A DNA stretch of 64,000 nt from Mycobacterium sp. M26 (lineage in GTDB: Bacteria; Actinomycetota; Actinomycetes; Mycobacteriales; Mycobacteriaceae), in contig NZ_LN929907.1 in the NCBI RefSeq assembly GCF_001494595.1, positions 1,369,468-1,433,467 on the forward strand. Direction: 5' to 3'. Both the position numbers and the translations under genes were made by a program. Below the pieces are notes generated by a model. The model did no database searches, was not told where the DNA came from, and saw only the letters and a list, made by a program, of their open reading frames with translations. Each line of letters starts with the position of its first letter. Position 1 is the stretch's first letter. Below, piece by piece: positions 37,258 through 44,190 of this stretch.

Positions 37258-38178
37258 GTGTTGGGTTTTGACATCATCGGTGATGTTCACGGAGACGCTG
37301 CGAAGTTGACGGCACTGCTTCGACGACTGGGTTACGTGATCGATCCCGTTACCGGCGCGTACGCGCACTCCGAACGTCGAGCCGTGTTCGTCGGTGATCT
37401 GATCGATAAGGGGGGCGCGCAATTGGACACGCTTCTGATCGTCAAGGCGATGGTCGACCACGGAGCCGCTCGGGTAGTGATGGGTAACCACGAGTTCGAC
37501 GCCATCGCCTACGCGGCTGGCGGTGGTAGGCGGAACGATACGTTCCTGGACCTGAGCGCTGATGATCAACGCCACTACACGGAGTGGTTCAAGATGCTGC
37601 CACTGGGATTGCAACTTCGACTCGAGCGGCATCCGATCACGGCGAGGGTGGTGCATGCCTGCTGGCATGCCGAGTCGATGCATGAACTCGAATCCGCCTC
37701 TGCGTTGACAGGCGGTGTCCTCGACTTCGCGAAAGTCCTTGATCGGAGAGCGAATCCGACCCTGTGCGGGACCGTTGGCGTCTTGATCAACGGTCCGGAT
37801 GTCAGCGTTGCAGACTACGGGGCGCTGCGCGACGGCGGCGGAAGCGTGCGAACCAGGACATGGGTTAGATGGTGGGACGCCGGCGCGACCACACTGCGTG
37901 ACCTCGCCTATACACGTGGCGCAACTGCTGAGGGCGGCGGTCACTATCCTGCATTGCCAGCCGTCGAGTCCGATGCGAACAAGTATGTATACCGAGAGGC
38001 TGTTCCGGTCATCTATGGTCACTACCTACGGGAATGGCGCAGTCGTGATGAGGATTTCACACCGTACGCGGCGTGCGTTGATTTCAGCGGCGGAGCCGAC
38101 GGCCCGCTTGTCGCGTACCGCTGGAGCGGTGAGCCGACCCTCAACCTGTCGAACTATGTACGCCACGATCTGGGCTAG
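37258..38178 (+). CDS. Calcineurin-like metallophosphoesterase
   Basis: About 306 aa from GTG 37258; the open frame begins earlier, but the conserved FDIIGDVHGD motif starts at residue 4. Metal-binding motifs GDVHG, GDLIDKGG and GNHEFD (about residues 8, 48 and 80) and the later histidines (VVHACWHAES, YGHYLREW) are intact. The family includes PrpE/ApaH-type phosphatases acting on phosphoproteins or dinucleotides. It is a paralogue of the gene at 38516-39565 but diverged. Situated among NAD/ADP-ribose genes, it might act on nucleotide diphosphates; this is inference. Confidence 0.82.
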   Translation: MLGFDIIGDVHGDAAKLTALLRRLGYVIDPVTGAYAHSERRAVFVGDLIDKGGAQLDTLLIVKAMVDHGAARVVMGNHEFDAIAYAAGGGRRNDTFLDLSADDQRHYTEWFKMLPLGLQLRLERHPITARVVHACWHAESMHELESASALTGGVLDFAKVLDRRANPTLCGTVGVLINGPDVSVADYGALRDGGGSVRTRTWVRWWDAGATTLRDLAYTRGATAEGGGHYPALPAVESDANKYVYREAVPVIYGHYLREWRSRDEDFTPYAACVDFSGGADGPLVAYRWSGEPTLNLSNYVRHDLG

Positions 38179-38244
38179 CGTGACTATGCGTGTTGACGGT
38201 CCCTAGTTCTGGCTGAACGGTATTTGACCTTCCACGGCAGGGGG

Positions 38245-38508
38245 TCATGAATCCGGATCGAGAAAGGCCCGTTCCTCGTCGGCCAAGTCATAGATTGACC
38301 ACAGCACGGCCTCTGCCTCGATCTCATCGTCACATGCCTCGAATTCGCTTATCTTCCGTGCTAACTCGGATTCGTCACCCTGTTCTTGGGAGGCATACCA
38401 CTCAGAAGCGCGGAGTAACGCGGCGATCTGGTCGCGTCTTTCCAGTCCGTCCCCATCGCCTTTGAGTATCGACCCCCAGCCATTCACGACGAACTTCCAG
38501 TTGGCCAT
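38245..38508 (-). CDS. Small acidic protein downstream of metallophosphoesterase
   Basis: 87 aa from ATG 38508, 7 bp after the stop of the metallophosphoesterase gene, with GGTAAGG upstream. Helical and acidic (LARKISEFEACDDEIEAEAV, LADEERAFLDPDS). No family recognised. It is likely to be co-transcribed with the phosphoesterase from the RNA element at 39611-39741. Confidence 0.65.
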   Translation of the reverse strand: MANWKFVVNGWGSILKGDGDGLERRDQIAALLRASEWYASQEQGDESELARKISEFEACDDEIEAEAVLWSIYDLADEERAFLDPDS

Positions 38509-38515
38509 CGGTGCC

Positions 38516-39565
38516 TTACCGCTCTCGCCCTTGCTTCTTGGTCTGCGCGCGGTCTGTAGAAGACGAATGAGCCACCGATACATAATTTTCCGTCTGTATG
38601 CGCTTCTCACCGGACCACCGATACGCAGTGAGTTGGCCCCCCTTGACCGCACTGAAGTCGACGCATGCGGTGTAGTCGGTCCAGTCGTGGCGGTGGGTCG
38701 GGGCTCCGCTTCGCCAATAGTGGCCGTAGAACACCGGAACCTGATCCTGGTAGATGTGCCCCTGGTGATCGGTCGCGACTTCAGTTTCCGGCAGTGTCGG
38801 GTACGGGTCGCCTTCGGAGGTGAAGAACTTGCCGCCCATCTCGGCGAGGTGGTGCAACGTCGCGACGCCGTCGTGCCACCAGCGCAGCCGAGCGCGGTCG
38901 CGGGAGTGGCCGTCCTTGTCGACGTATGGCTGATGGCCATGATCGACCAGGCTGATCTCGGGCCCTTTGAGAAGCGTCTCGACCGCCGTGTACAGCGGGT
39001 CGCCCTTGGTTGAGGCTCGCACGAGTTGGTCGAGCTCGATGAAGCGGCTGCCGCCGAGCTCACGTTCCACAACGGCGATCGACTCGCCGTGCCAGCACGC
39101 GTGCACCACCCGCAGCCCGCCGAGGTCTAGCCACAGCGGTTGGGTCCAGAACCACGCCAGGTAGTGCTCGCGATCGGCTCCCGTGACCTGCGCGAGAAAA
39201 TCCCTGTGCTGACTCTCGTTCTTCGCCGACCACGGATCTGTTGGGTCGTCGTGCGGACGCAGGTACTTACCGGATCCCGCGGGCCACTCCGTGGCGTACG
39301 CCATCGCGTTGAACTCGTGGTTACCGAGGACCATCTGGGCGCTGCCGGAATCGACCATCGCCTTGACGATCTGCAGCACACGTAGCTGTTCGGGGCCGCG
39401 GTCGATGAGATCACCGACGAAGACTGCGGTGCGCTGCGGGTGGCGGTACGCGCCGCCAGCGCCGTTCTGGGTGTACCCAAGTGCGTTCAGCAAGGCTTCT
39501 AATTCGGTTGCGCATCCATGGATGTCGCCGATGATGTCGTAGCCAGGCAGACTCGATGCGCTCAT
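38516..39565 (-). CDS. Calcineurin-like metallophosphoesterase behind riboswitch-like element
   Basis: 349 aa from ATG 39565 (GAGGGAGAAA upstream). The frame stays open much further upstream but that part runs through the RNA element and is not protein-like. Motifs GDIHGC, GDLIDRGPEQ, GNHEFNAM and YGHYWRS show an intact bimetal phosphoesterase. It resembles the gene at 37258 (FVGDLID.GG or GPEQL, VKAMVD.G.A..V.GNHEF) and has a 40-residue insertion after GNHEF. The RNA element on the minus strand upstream probably regulates it. Substrate unknown. Confidence 0.85.
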   Translation of the reverse strand: MSASSLPGYDIIGDIHGCATELEALLNALGYTQNGAGGAYRHPQRTAVFVGDLIDRGPEQLRVLQIVKAMVDSGSAQMVLGNHEFNAMAYATEWPAGSGKYLRPHDDPTDPWSAKNESQHRDFLAQVTGADREHYLAWFWTQPLWLDLGGLRVVHACWHGESIAVVERELGGSRFIELDQLVRASTKGDPLYTAVETLLKGPEISLVDHGHQPYVDKDGHSRDRARLRWWHDGVATLHHLAEMGGKFFTSEGDPYPTLPETEVATDHQGHIYQDQVPVFYGHYWRSGAPTHRHDWTDYTACVDFSAVKGGQLTAYRWSGEKRIQTENYVSVAHSSSTDRAQTKKQGRER

Positions 39566-39610
39566 GCTTTTCTCCCTCTGACAGCCACTCCCCGCGGAGT
39601 CGGCGCTCTT

Positions 39611-39741
39611 GCCCGCACCGGTCGGTGCGGGCCGCTTCGTCATCCGAGCCACCCGCGAACGTGGGGTTGGCGCACCACCTAGTCGGAGCTGGGCGATGGT
39701 GTCTCTTGAAGCGCCTTCAGGATATCGGGGGCCACCGACAA
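39611..39741 (-). promoter_or_regulatory. SAM-I/SAM-IV-clan riboswitch-like element with promoter (copy 3)
   Basis: Read on the minus strand: TTGTCGG (39741-39735), TATCCT (39724-39719), P1 CGCTTC/GAAGCG (39713-39708, 39638-39633), AAGAG, P2 CACCA/TGGTG, then GCCAACC (39671-39665) and GGTGGC (39653-39648), TCGGATGA, and a 10-bp hairpin (39632-39611) in the P5 position. Compared with the other two elements, GGCAACC/GGTGCC has become GCCAACC/GGTGGC, a compensatory change that keeps the P3 pairs. Confidence 0.55.
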
Positions 39742-39805
39742 GATTGGTTGAAAGGCGCAGGATTTTTCCCCGCCGCTGTCGTACTGCTGTGGTACACCAC
39801 AATCG

Positions 39806-41464
39806 ATGCCTATCACCCTCCCGGCTGAACCACGCCTCGCCAACGAGACCGAGCGCAAGGTCTGGCGGCTGCTCGTCGAGCAGCTCGGCGAGCACGACCT
39901 CGTCGTCGCCGGCCAGCGCGTCACCGATCACCTGAAGGACCACGAAGTCGACTTTGTCGTAGCGATCGAGGGCGCTGGGGTCGTCTGCGTGGAGGTCAAG
40001 GGCGGTGAGGTGTGGCATGACGGAGCCCGCTGGTGGCAGAAGAGCCGGGGCGGTCACGTCAAGGAGATCGAGCCGGTTCGTCAGGCCCGCGAGGCTTGCT
40101 ACGCGCTGCGGGAGTTCATCGAGGCCGACCCGCGGTGGACCCAAGGCCGCCTCCGCTGGGACCACGTCGTGGTCTTCCCGAATTCACATGTAGCACAGGA
40201 CTTCGCGATCGGGGATTGCCCACGCTGGAAGGTCATCGACCGCGACGACCTACCGACCCTCGTCGGGCGCCTCCGCAACGTCGTCGTCCGGCAGGAGATC
40301 GACCGCCCAATCCTCTCCCAAACCGGCATCGAGCAACTCCACACAGCGCTGAGCGGCCGGGGCCTACCGCAGCGCGACGTCGTCGCCCGTGCCCTGGAGA
40401 ACGAAGACGCCGCCGACATCTTGACCGAACGGCAAGCCGTCATCCTCGACGCGATCAAGCTCCTCAACCGCGTCGAGGTTCGTGGGGGAGCGGGCAGCGG
40501 CAAGACGTTCATGGCCGTCGAACAGGCCCGCCGGCTGGCCAAGGACGGTCAGCGCGTCGCCTTGCTGTGCTACTCCCACGGCCTCGCGTCCTACCTGAAG
40601 CGCATCACCAAGAACTGGTCGCATCGCCAACAGCCCGGCTACGTCGGCGAGTTCCACGCTCTCGGTATCCGGTGGGGAGCGCCGACCGGCCCAGCCGAAT
40701 CCGAACGCACCCAGCAGGCCTCCCAGTTCTTCGAGCATGACCTGCCTGAGCTGATGCTCGATCTGGCCACCAATCTCGAGATGGGCCATCGCTTCGACTC
40801 CATCGTCATCGACGAGGCTCAGGACTTCGCCGACAGCTGGTGGGACCCCCTGCTGGCTGCGCTTAAGGATCCCGACACAGGTGGCATCTACGTCTTCAGC
40901 GACGAGGGTCAGCGCGTCTTCGACCGGCAAGGCACCCCGCCTGTGCCGCTGGTGCCGCTCATTCTCGACCACAACATCCGCAACACCCGACAGATCGCCA
41001 CCGCCTTTCAACCCCTGGTCGACCACCCGATGCGCTACCTGGGCGGCGACGGCCCTGAGGTCACGTTCGTGCCCTGCAGCCGCGACGACGCGATGGACGT
41101 CGGCGACGATCAGATCGACCGCCTGCTCGACGACGGCTGGCGTCCCGAGGACGTCGCACTGCTGACTACTGGAAGCCGGCACCCGGAGCAGGTCGCCCGC
41201 CAGGAAGAGGGGACCGAGTCCTATTGGGACAGCTTTTGGGATGCGGAGCAGGTGTTCTACGGCCACGTCCTGGGGTTCAAGGGGCTCGAACGCCGAGCGA
41301 TCGTCCTGGTCGTCAACGACAAGGGTGCATTTGAGCGATCCCGGGAACGCCTCTATGTCGGATTGTCCAGGGCCCGTGACCAACTCGTTGTCTGCGGGGA
41401 TCCGGGCTTCATTGCCGAAGTGGGCGGTTCGGATTTCGCTCGCCGCCTCGGAATCGCCATCTAG
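39806..41464 (+). CDS. NERD-domain nuclease-like protein with SF1 helicase
   Basis: 552 aa from ATG 39806. Residues 1-130 form a NERD domain (KVWRLLVEQLGEHDLVVAGQ, HEVDFVVAIEGAGVVCVEVKGG), a nuclease-related fold whose D...ExK residues are present. Then a UvrD-type helicase: Walker A GGAGSGKTFMA (about 230), SIVIDEAQDF (about 335), DHNIRNTRQIA, and the C-terminal VLGFKGLERRAIV and YVGLSRARDQL. NERD-helicases occur in phage-defence islands and plasmids. It is divergent from the phosphoesterase gene. It may be a DNA repair or defence enzyme. Confidence 0.88.
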   Translation: MPITLPAEPRLANETERKVWRLLVEQLGEHDLVVAGQRVTDHLKDHEVDFVVAIEGAGVVCVEVKGGEVWHDGARWWQKSRGGHVKEIEPVRQAREACYALREFIEADPRWTQGRLRWDHVVVFPNSHVAQDFAIGDCPRWKVIDRDDLPTLVGRLRNVVVRQEIDRPILSQTGIEQLHTALSGRGLPQRDVVARALENEDAADILTERQAVILDAIKLLNRVEVRGGAGSGKTFMAVEQARRLAKDGQRVALLCYSHGLASYLKRITKNWSHRQQPGYVGEFHALGIRWGAPTGPAESERTQQASQFFEHDLPELMLDLATNLEMGHRFDSIVIDEAQDFADSWWDPLLAALKDPDTGGIYVFSDEGQRVFDRQGTPPVPLVPLILDHNIRNTRQIATAFQPLVDHPMRYLGGDGPEVTFVPCSRDDAMDVGDDQIDRLLDDGWRPEDVALLTTGSRHPEQVARQEEGTESYWDSFWDAEQVFYGHVLGFKGLERRAIVLVVNDKGAFERSRERLYVGLSRARDQLVVCGDPGFIAEVGGSDFARRLGIAI

Positions 41465-41470
41465 CTGCCT

Positions 41471-41605
41471 TGTCGGCGCTTTCGCTACCCTTGACCTACG
41501 GCCAAGAGATTCGCTCCCACGCCTCCGAACGTGAGCGAACGGCAACCGCGCGACCGGCACGGTGCCCTTCGGAGAAGGCCTGGATCGGTGGCGAACGCTG
41601 CCGGT
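41471..41605 (+). promoter_or_regulatory. SAM-I/SAM-IV-clan riboswitch-like element with promoter (copy 2)
   Basis: Promoter-like block TGTCGGCG (41471) and TACCCT (41486-41491). P1 GGCC/GGCC (41500-41503, 41577-41580); AAGAG; P2 TCGCT/AGCGA plus CACG/CGTG (41511-41538); GGCAACC (41541-41547) and GGTGCC (41561-41566); GGAGAA; then a 9-bp hairpin (41584-41605) in the P5 position. It shares GGCAACCGCGCGACC with copy 1 while the P2 stems differ in sequence but keep their pairing. Confidence 0.58.
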
Positions 41606-41631
41606 CAAGACGGACGAGCCTGGAGTGTGAC

Positions 41632-41949
41632 ATGCCCCATTACGGTGATGAGCCCTGGAAGATCTATTGGCGTGTTCTCTGCCCTGAGTGGACAGCGGAA
41701 CAACGACATTGGTACGGCAAGTGGAAGTCCCAGGAGATGTGCATGGGTCTCTTCAACAAGAGGCAGTCTGCTAGGCAGGAATGGTTCCGTAACCGGCAGG
41801 GGCGCGCGTTCGTCCATCCCACGACCGTGGTCACCTACCACGCAACACCGGCGCGTTCGTTGACGGCGAAGGTCTGCCTTCAGTGCCTGTGGGTTTCGCG
41901 CGACCTGGAGGCGAACCATGAGTCACCTGAAGCGCAACCGATAGCCTGA
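41632..41949 (+). CDS. Small Trp-rich orphan protein behind riboswitch-like element
   Basis: 105 aa from ATG 41632 with GGAG 6 bp upstream, 26 bp after the RNA element. Aromatic-rich N-terminus (EPWKIYWRVLCPEWTAEQRH, WYGKWKSQEMCMGLF), basic middle (NKRQSARQEWFRNRQGRAF), and a late CLQC pair that could bind metal. No family recognised. It is the clearest target of the upstream RNA because nothing lies between them. Confidence 0.6.
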   Translation: MPHYGDEPWKIYWRVLCPEWTAEQRHWYGKWKSQEMCMGLFNKRQSARQEWFRNRQGRAFVHPTTVVTYHATPARSLTAKVCLQCLWVSRDLEANHESPEAQPIA

Positions 41950-41954
41950 CCCCC

Positions 41955-42380
41955 ATGCGCCTGCTTATCACCGGCACCGACCCCGACGGCGAGTCCTGCG
42001 TGGTCAGCGACCAGGACGTCGAGATGAACTCGCTCGCGCCCGGCTTCGCCATGGGCATCCCGTACGCCACCGAGTCCAGCCCGCCGCCACCGCGACCGCA
42101 CGGCCATGCTGACCTGATCGACCAGTTCATCCCGCCCGGCCACGTCCGCTGGATGGTCGTCGACTACGGCCCGAACTCCCAGACCCCGGTCCACCACACC
42201 GACACCCTCGACCTCGAGACCGTCCTCACCGGAACCATCGATCTCATCCTCGACGACGGCGTCCACTCCCTGACAGCCGGCGACATGGTCGTCATGACCG
42301 GTGTCGACCACGCCTGGAAGGCCGGCCCCGACGGCTGCCGCATTAACGCCGTCCTCATCGGCACACCCCCGCCGGAGTAG
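41955..42380 (+). CDS. Cupin-fold protein
   Basis: 141 aa from ATG 41955. A double beta-helix cupin is indicated by YGPNSQTPVHHTDTLDLETV and DGVHSLTAGDMVVMTGVDHA, with histidines that could bind a metal. No fused domain. It begins 5 bp after the 105-aa gene and is convergent to nadR. The upstream RNA element could also control it. Substrate unknown; cupins range from enzymes to binding proteins. Confidence 0.8.
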   Translation: MRLLITGTDPDGESCVVSDQDVEMNSLAPGFAMGIPYATESSPPPPRPHGHADLIDQFIPPGHVRWMVVDYGPNSQTPVHHTDTLDLETVLTGTIDLILDDGVHSLTAGDMVVMTGVDHAWKAGPDGCRINAVLIGTPPPE

Positions 42381-42381
42381 C

Positions 42382-43470
42382 TCACTCAAACCCCGGGCCA
42401 TGCAACGGTTCCCCGAACCGTGCCCGCAGCTCCAGCAGTGGATCGACGGCCCGCACAGCCATCGCAACACGCTCAGACAGACTGCCTGTCAACAACACCC
42501 ACGACTGCCCCGCCGTCGTCAGCGCATCGATGAACCATCCCGTCATCGCCGCGCGCACTTCCAGATCACCCTCCCGCATCCCATCGTCATCCCACGGCAC
42601 GCCCTCGTGGTCGGTCACCAGATACACCGCCCGCGCCGGCACCCGTGTCCACGGCTGACCCGACCGCGCCGCAGCCCCGAGGTACCGCCGCTCCCAGATC
42701 GCCGTCGCGAACGCATCGGTATCGCAGATCAGCACCGGCGATCCAGCAGATGCCGCCGCCTCCTCGCGCCGTGTCTGCTCCACCCCGATCGCATCGAAAT
42801 CGTCAGCGGTCCAGACCAACTCGTCCAGCGCCATCCCTGGCGAACGCTCCCACTTCAGCTGCGTGTACTCCCGCCCGTACTCCCCGACGCAGCACGTCAA
42901 CGCCCACGACCCACCGCGTGACCGGTAATGCGAGGCCAGCAGCCCGGCAATCGTTGTCGTACCGGTGGATTCGGCCCCGACCACCACCACCCGCGTCGTC
43001 AACCCCGCCCGCGTCGCTGGCGCCAGATCACTCCACCGGCCCGCCAGATCCCGTCGCACCGCCGTCGCACTTGTCACCCGCGGGCCCAGCCGAACATCAG
43101 CAGCCCCCAACCGCCGCGCCAACTCCGCCCCGTACGACTCACCGGAGAACACCGCATCAACCGCCACCGGTTCACCCAAAACCCGCAGCGCCGCCTCGAT
43201 CACCGCGACCTGCGCCGCCCACACCCGCTCATCCGTCACGTCCACCGGCGCATCGCAGCGCACCCCGATCACCCGCAACCCCGGCTCGCCCGCGTGCTCG
43301 GCCTGCAGCCACGCCACCCGATCCGCCAACGGCACCGTCTCCACCGCTGACGCCATCACCAGCACCGTGAACTGCTCGCACAAAGATGCGCCCTCGCGGA
43401 TGGCCGCGTGATGCCCGAGATGCGGCGGGTAGAGCTTGCCGAGCAGTAAACCATGCCGATAGCGAGTCAT
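42382..43470 (-). CDS. nadR: NadR-type bifunctional NMN adenylyltransferase / ribosylnicotinamide kinase
   Basis: 362 aa from ATG 43470. The N-terminal nucleotidyltransferase motif (GLLLGKLYPPHLGHH) joins NMN with ATP to make NAD. The C-terminal kinase phosphorylates nicotinamide riboside imported by PnuC. Its P-loop reads GAESTGTTT, with Thr in place of the usual Lys, which could be a family variant or a weakened site. An 82-bp tandem duplication covers the start: the original ATG, coupled to pnuC by an ATGA overlap, is now at 43552 and leads to a frameshift. Only the inner copy at 43470 gives the full protein. Its upstream context lacks an obvious ribosome-binding site. It has no helix-turn-helix domain, so NrtR is the likely regulator. 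Confidence 0.85.
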   Translation of the reverse strand: MTRYRHGLLLGKLYPPHLGHHAAIREGASLCEQFTVLVMASAVETVPLADRVAWLQAEHAGEPGLRVIGVRCDAPVDVTDERVWAAQVAVIEAALRVLGEPVAVDAVFSGESYGAELARRLGAADVRLGPRVTSATAVRRDLAGRWSDLAPATRAGLTTRVVVVGAESTGTTTIAGLLASHYRSRGGSWALTCCVGEYGREYTQLKWERSPGMALDELVWTADDFDAIGVEQTRREEAAASAGSPVLICDTDAFATAIWERRYLGAAARSGQPWTRVPARAVYLVTDHEGVPWDDDGMREGDLEVRAAMTGWFIDALTTAGQSWVLLTGSLSERVAMAVRAVDPLLELRARFGEPLHGPGFE

Positions 43471-43556
43471 ACTGCTCGCGGATGGCCGCGTGATGCCCGA
43501 GATGCGGCGGGTAGAGCTTGCCGAGCAGTAAACCATGCCGATAGCGAGTCATACTG
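43393..43556. repeat. 82-bp perfect tandem duplication over the nadR start
   Basis: Copies 43393-43474 and 43475-43556, identical. Each contains the nadR start and its first 26 codons. 82 is not divisible by three, so translation from the outer copy leaves the nadR frame. Confidence 0.95.
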
Positions 43557-44190
43557 CCAGCCTGATCTTTTCAGGCGCCAACGCCCGCGCCCACGCGCGT
43601 AGCCCCGCCACACAGAGTGCCAGGAACAACATGTAGACCACCGCCGTGAGGTTCAGCCCGCGACTGAAGTACAGCGGCACATAGATCACGTCCGCCGCAA
43701 TCCAGAAGTACCACGTCTGAATCCACTTCCCGTTGAGCAGCCACTGCGCCACCAACGACAGGCTCGTCGTCAGCGCATCCAGGAACGGCGCCGAATCATG
43801 CACCGACACCAGGATCGGATACAGCACCGCCGTCCCGGCCGCCACCGCCAGCACACACCGCACCAGGTGACCAGAGCCGGCCACCCGCACCTGAAGAGGC
43901 AGACGACCGCGATCGCCATACAGCCACTGCCACCACCCGATGAACCCCAGCACGATGTAGAGCACCTGCAGCGTCGAATCGGCCCACAACTGCGCCGAGG
44001 CGAACAGCACCAGGAAGAACGCCGAGTTGGCTATCCCCACAGGGAAGTTCGCCACACTGCGCCGCACCGTCAACGCCACACACGCCCCACCGGTGATGAA
44101 CCCGAACAGCTCGGCCCAACTCACCGGATCACCCCACAACGTGAACGCCACCACATTCAGCGGCGCCACCACGCTCGCCAGCCAGTCCAT
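43549..44190 (-). CDS. pnuC: PnuC-type nicotinamide riboside transporter
   Basis: 213 aa from ATG 44190, which overlaps the upstream stop by one base and has GGAG 7 bp upstream; ATG 44202 is an alternative. Seven or so hydrophobic segments with the PnuC pattern (TLWGDPVSWAELFGFITGGA, NFPVGIANSAFFLVLFASAQ, LGFIGWWQWLYG, LLNGKWIQTWYFWIAADV, YVPLYFSRGL). The conserved WQWLYG and NGK..QTWYFW motifs line the substrate path. It is in an operon with the phosphatase-macrodomain-like gene and nadR, giving uptake followed by conversion to NAD. Confidence 0.92.
   Translation of the reverse strand: MDWLASVVAPLNVVAFTLWGDPVSWAELFGFITGGACVALTVRRSVANFPVGIANSAFFLVLFASAQLWADSTLQVLYIVLGFIGWWQWLYGDRGRLPLQVRVAGSGHLVRCVLAVAAGTAVLYPILVSVHDSAPFLDALTTSLSLVAQWLLNGKWIQTWYFWIAADVIYVPLYFSRGLNLTAVVYMLFLALCVAGLRAWARALAPEKIRLAV

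Noticed and set aside
39611..39632. Strong GC hairpin read as a transcription terminator
   Set aside because: No T-run follows on either strand, and the hairpin occupies the same place (after P1) in all three riboswitch-like elements.
38516..40165. 549-aa minus-strand frame extending the metallophosphoesterase upstream
   Set aside because: The extra N-terminal part runs through the RNA element and antisense to the NERD-helicase; the motif-bearing protein starts at ATG 39565 with a good ribosome-binding site.
42301..43411. Overlapping plus-strand frames opposite nadR
   Set aside because: Pro/Arg/Thr-rich shadow frames; nadR motifs on the minus strand explain the region.
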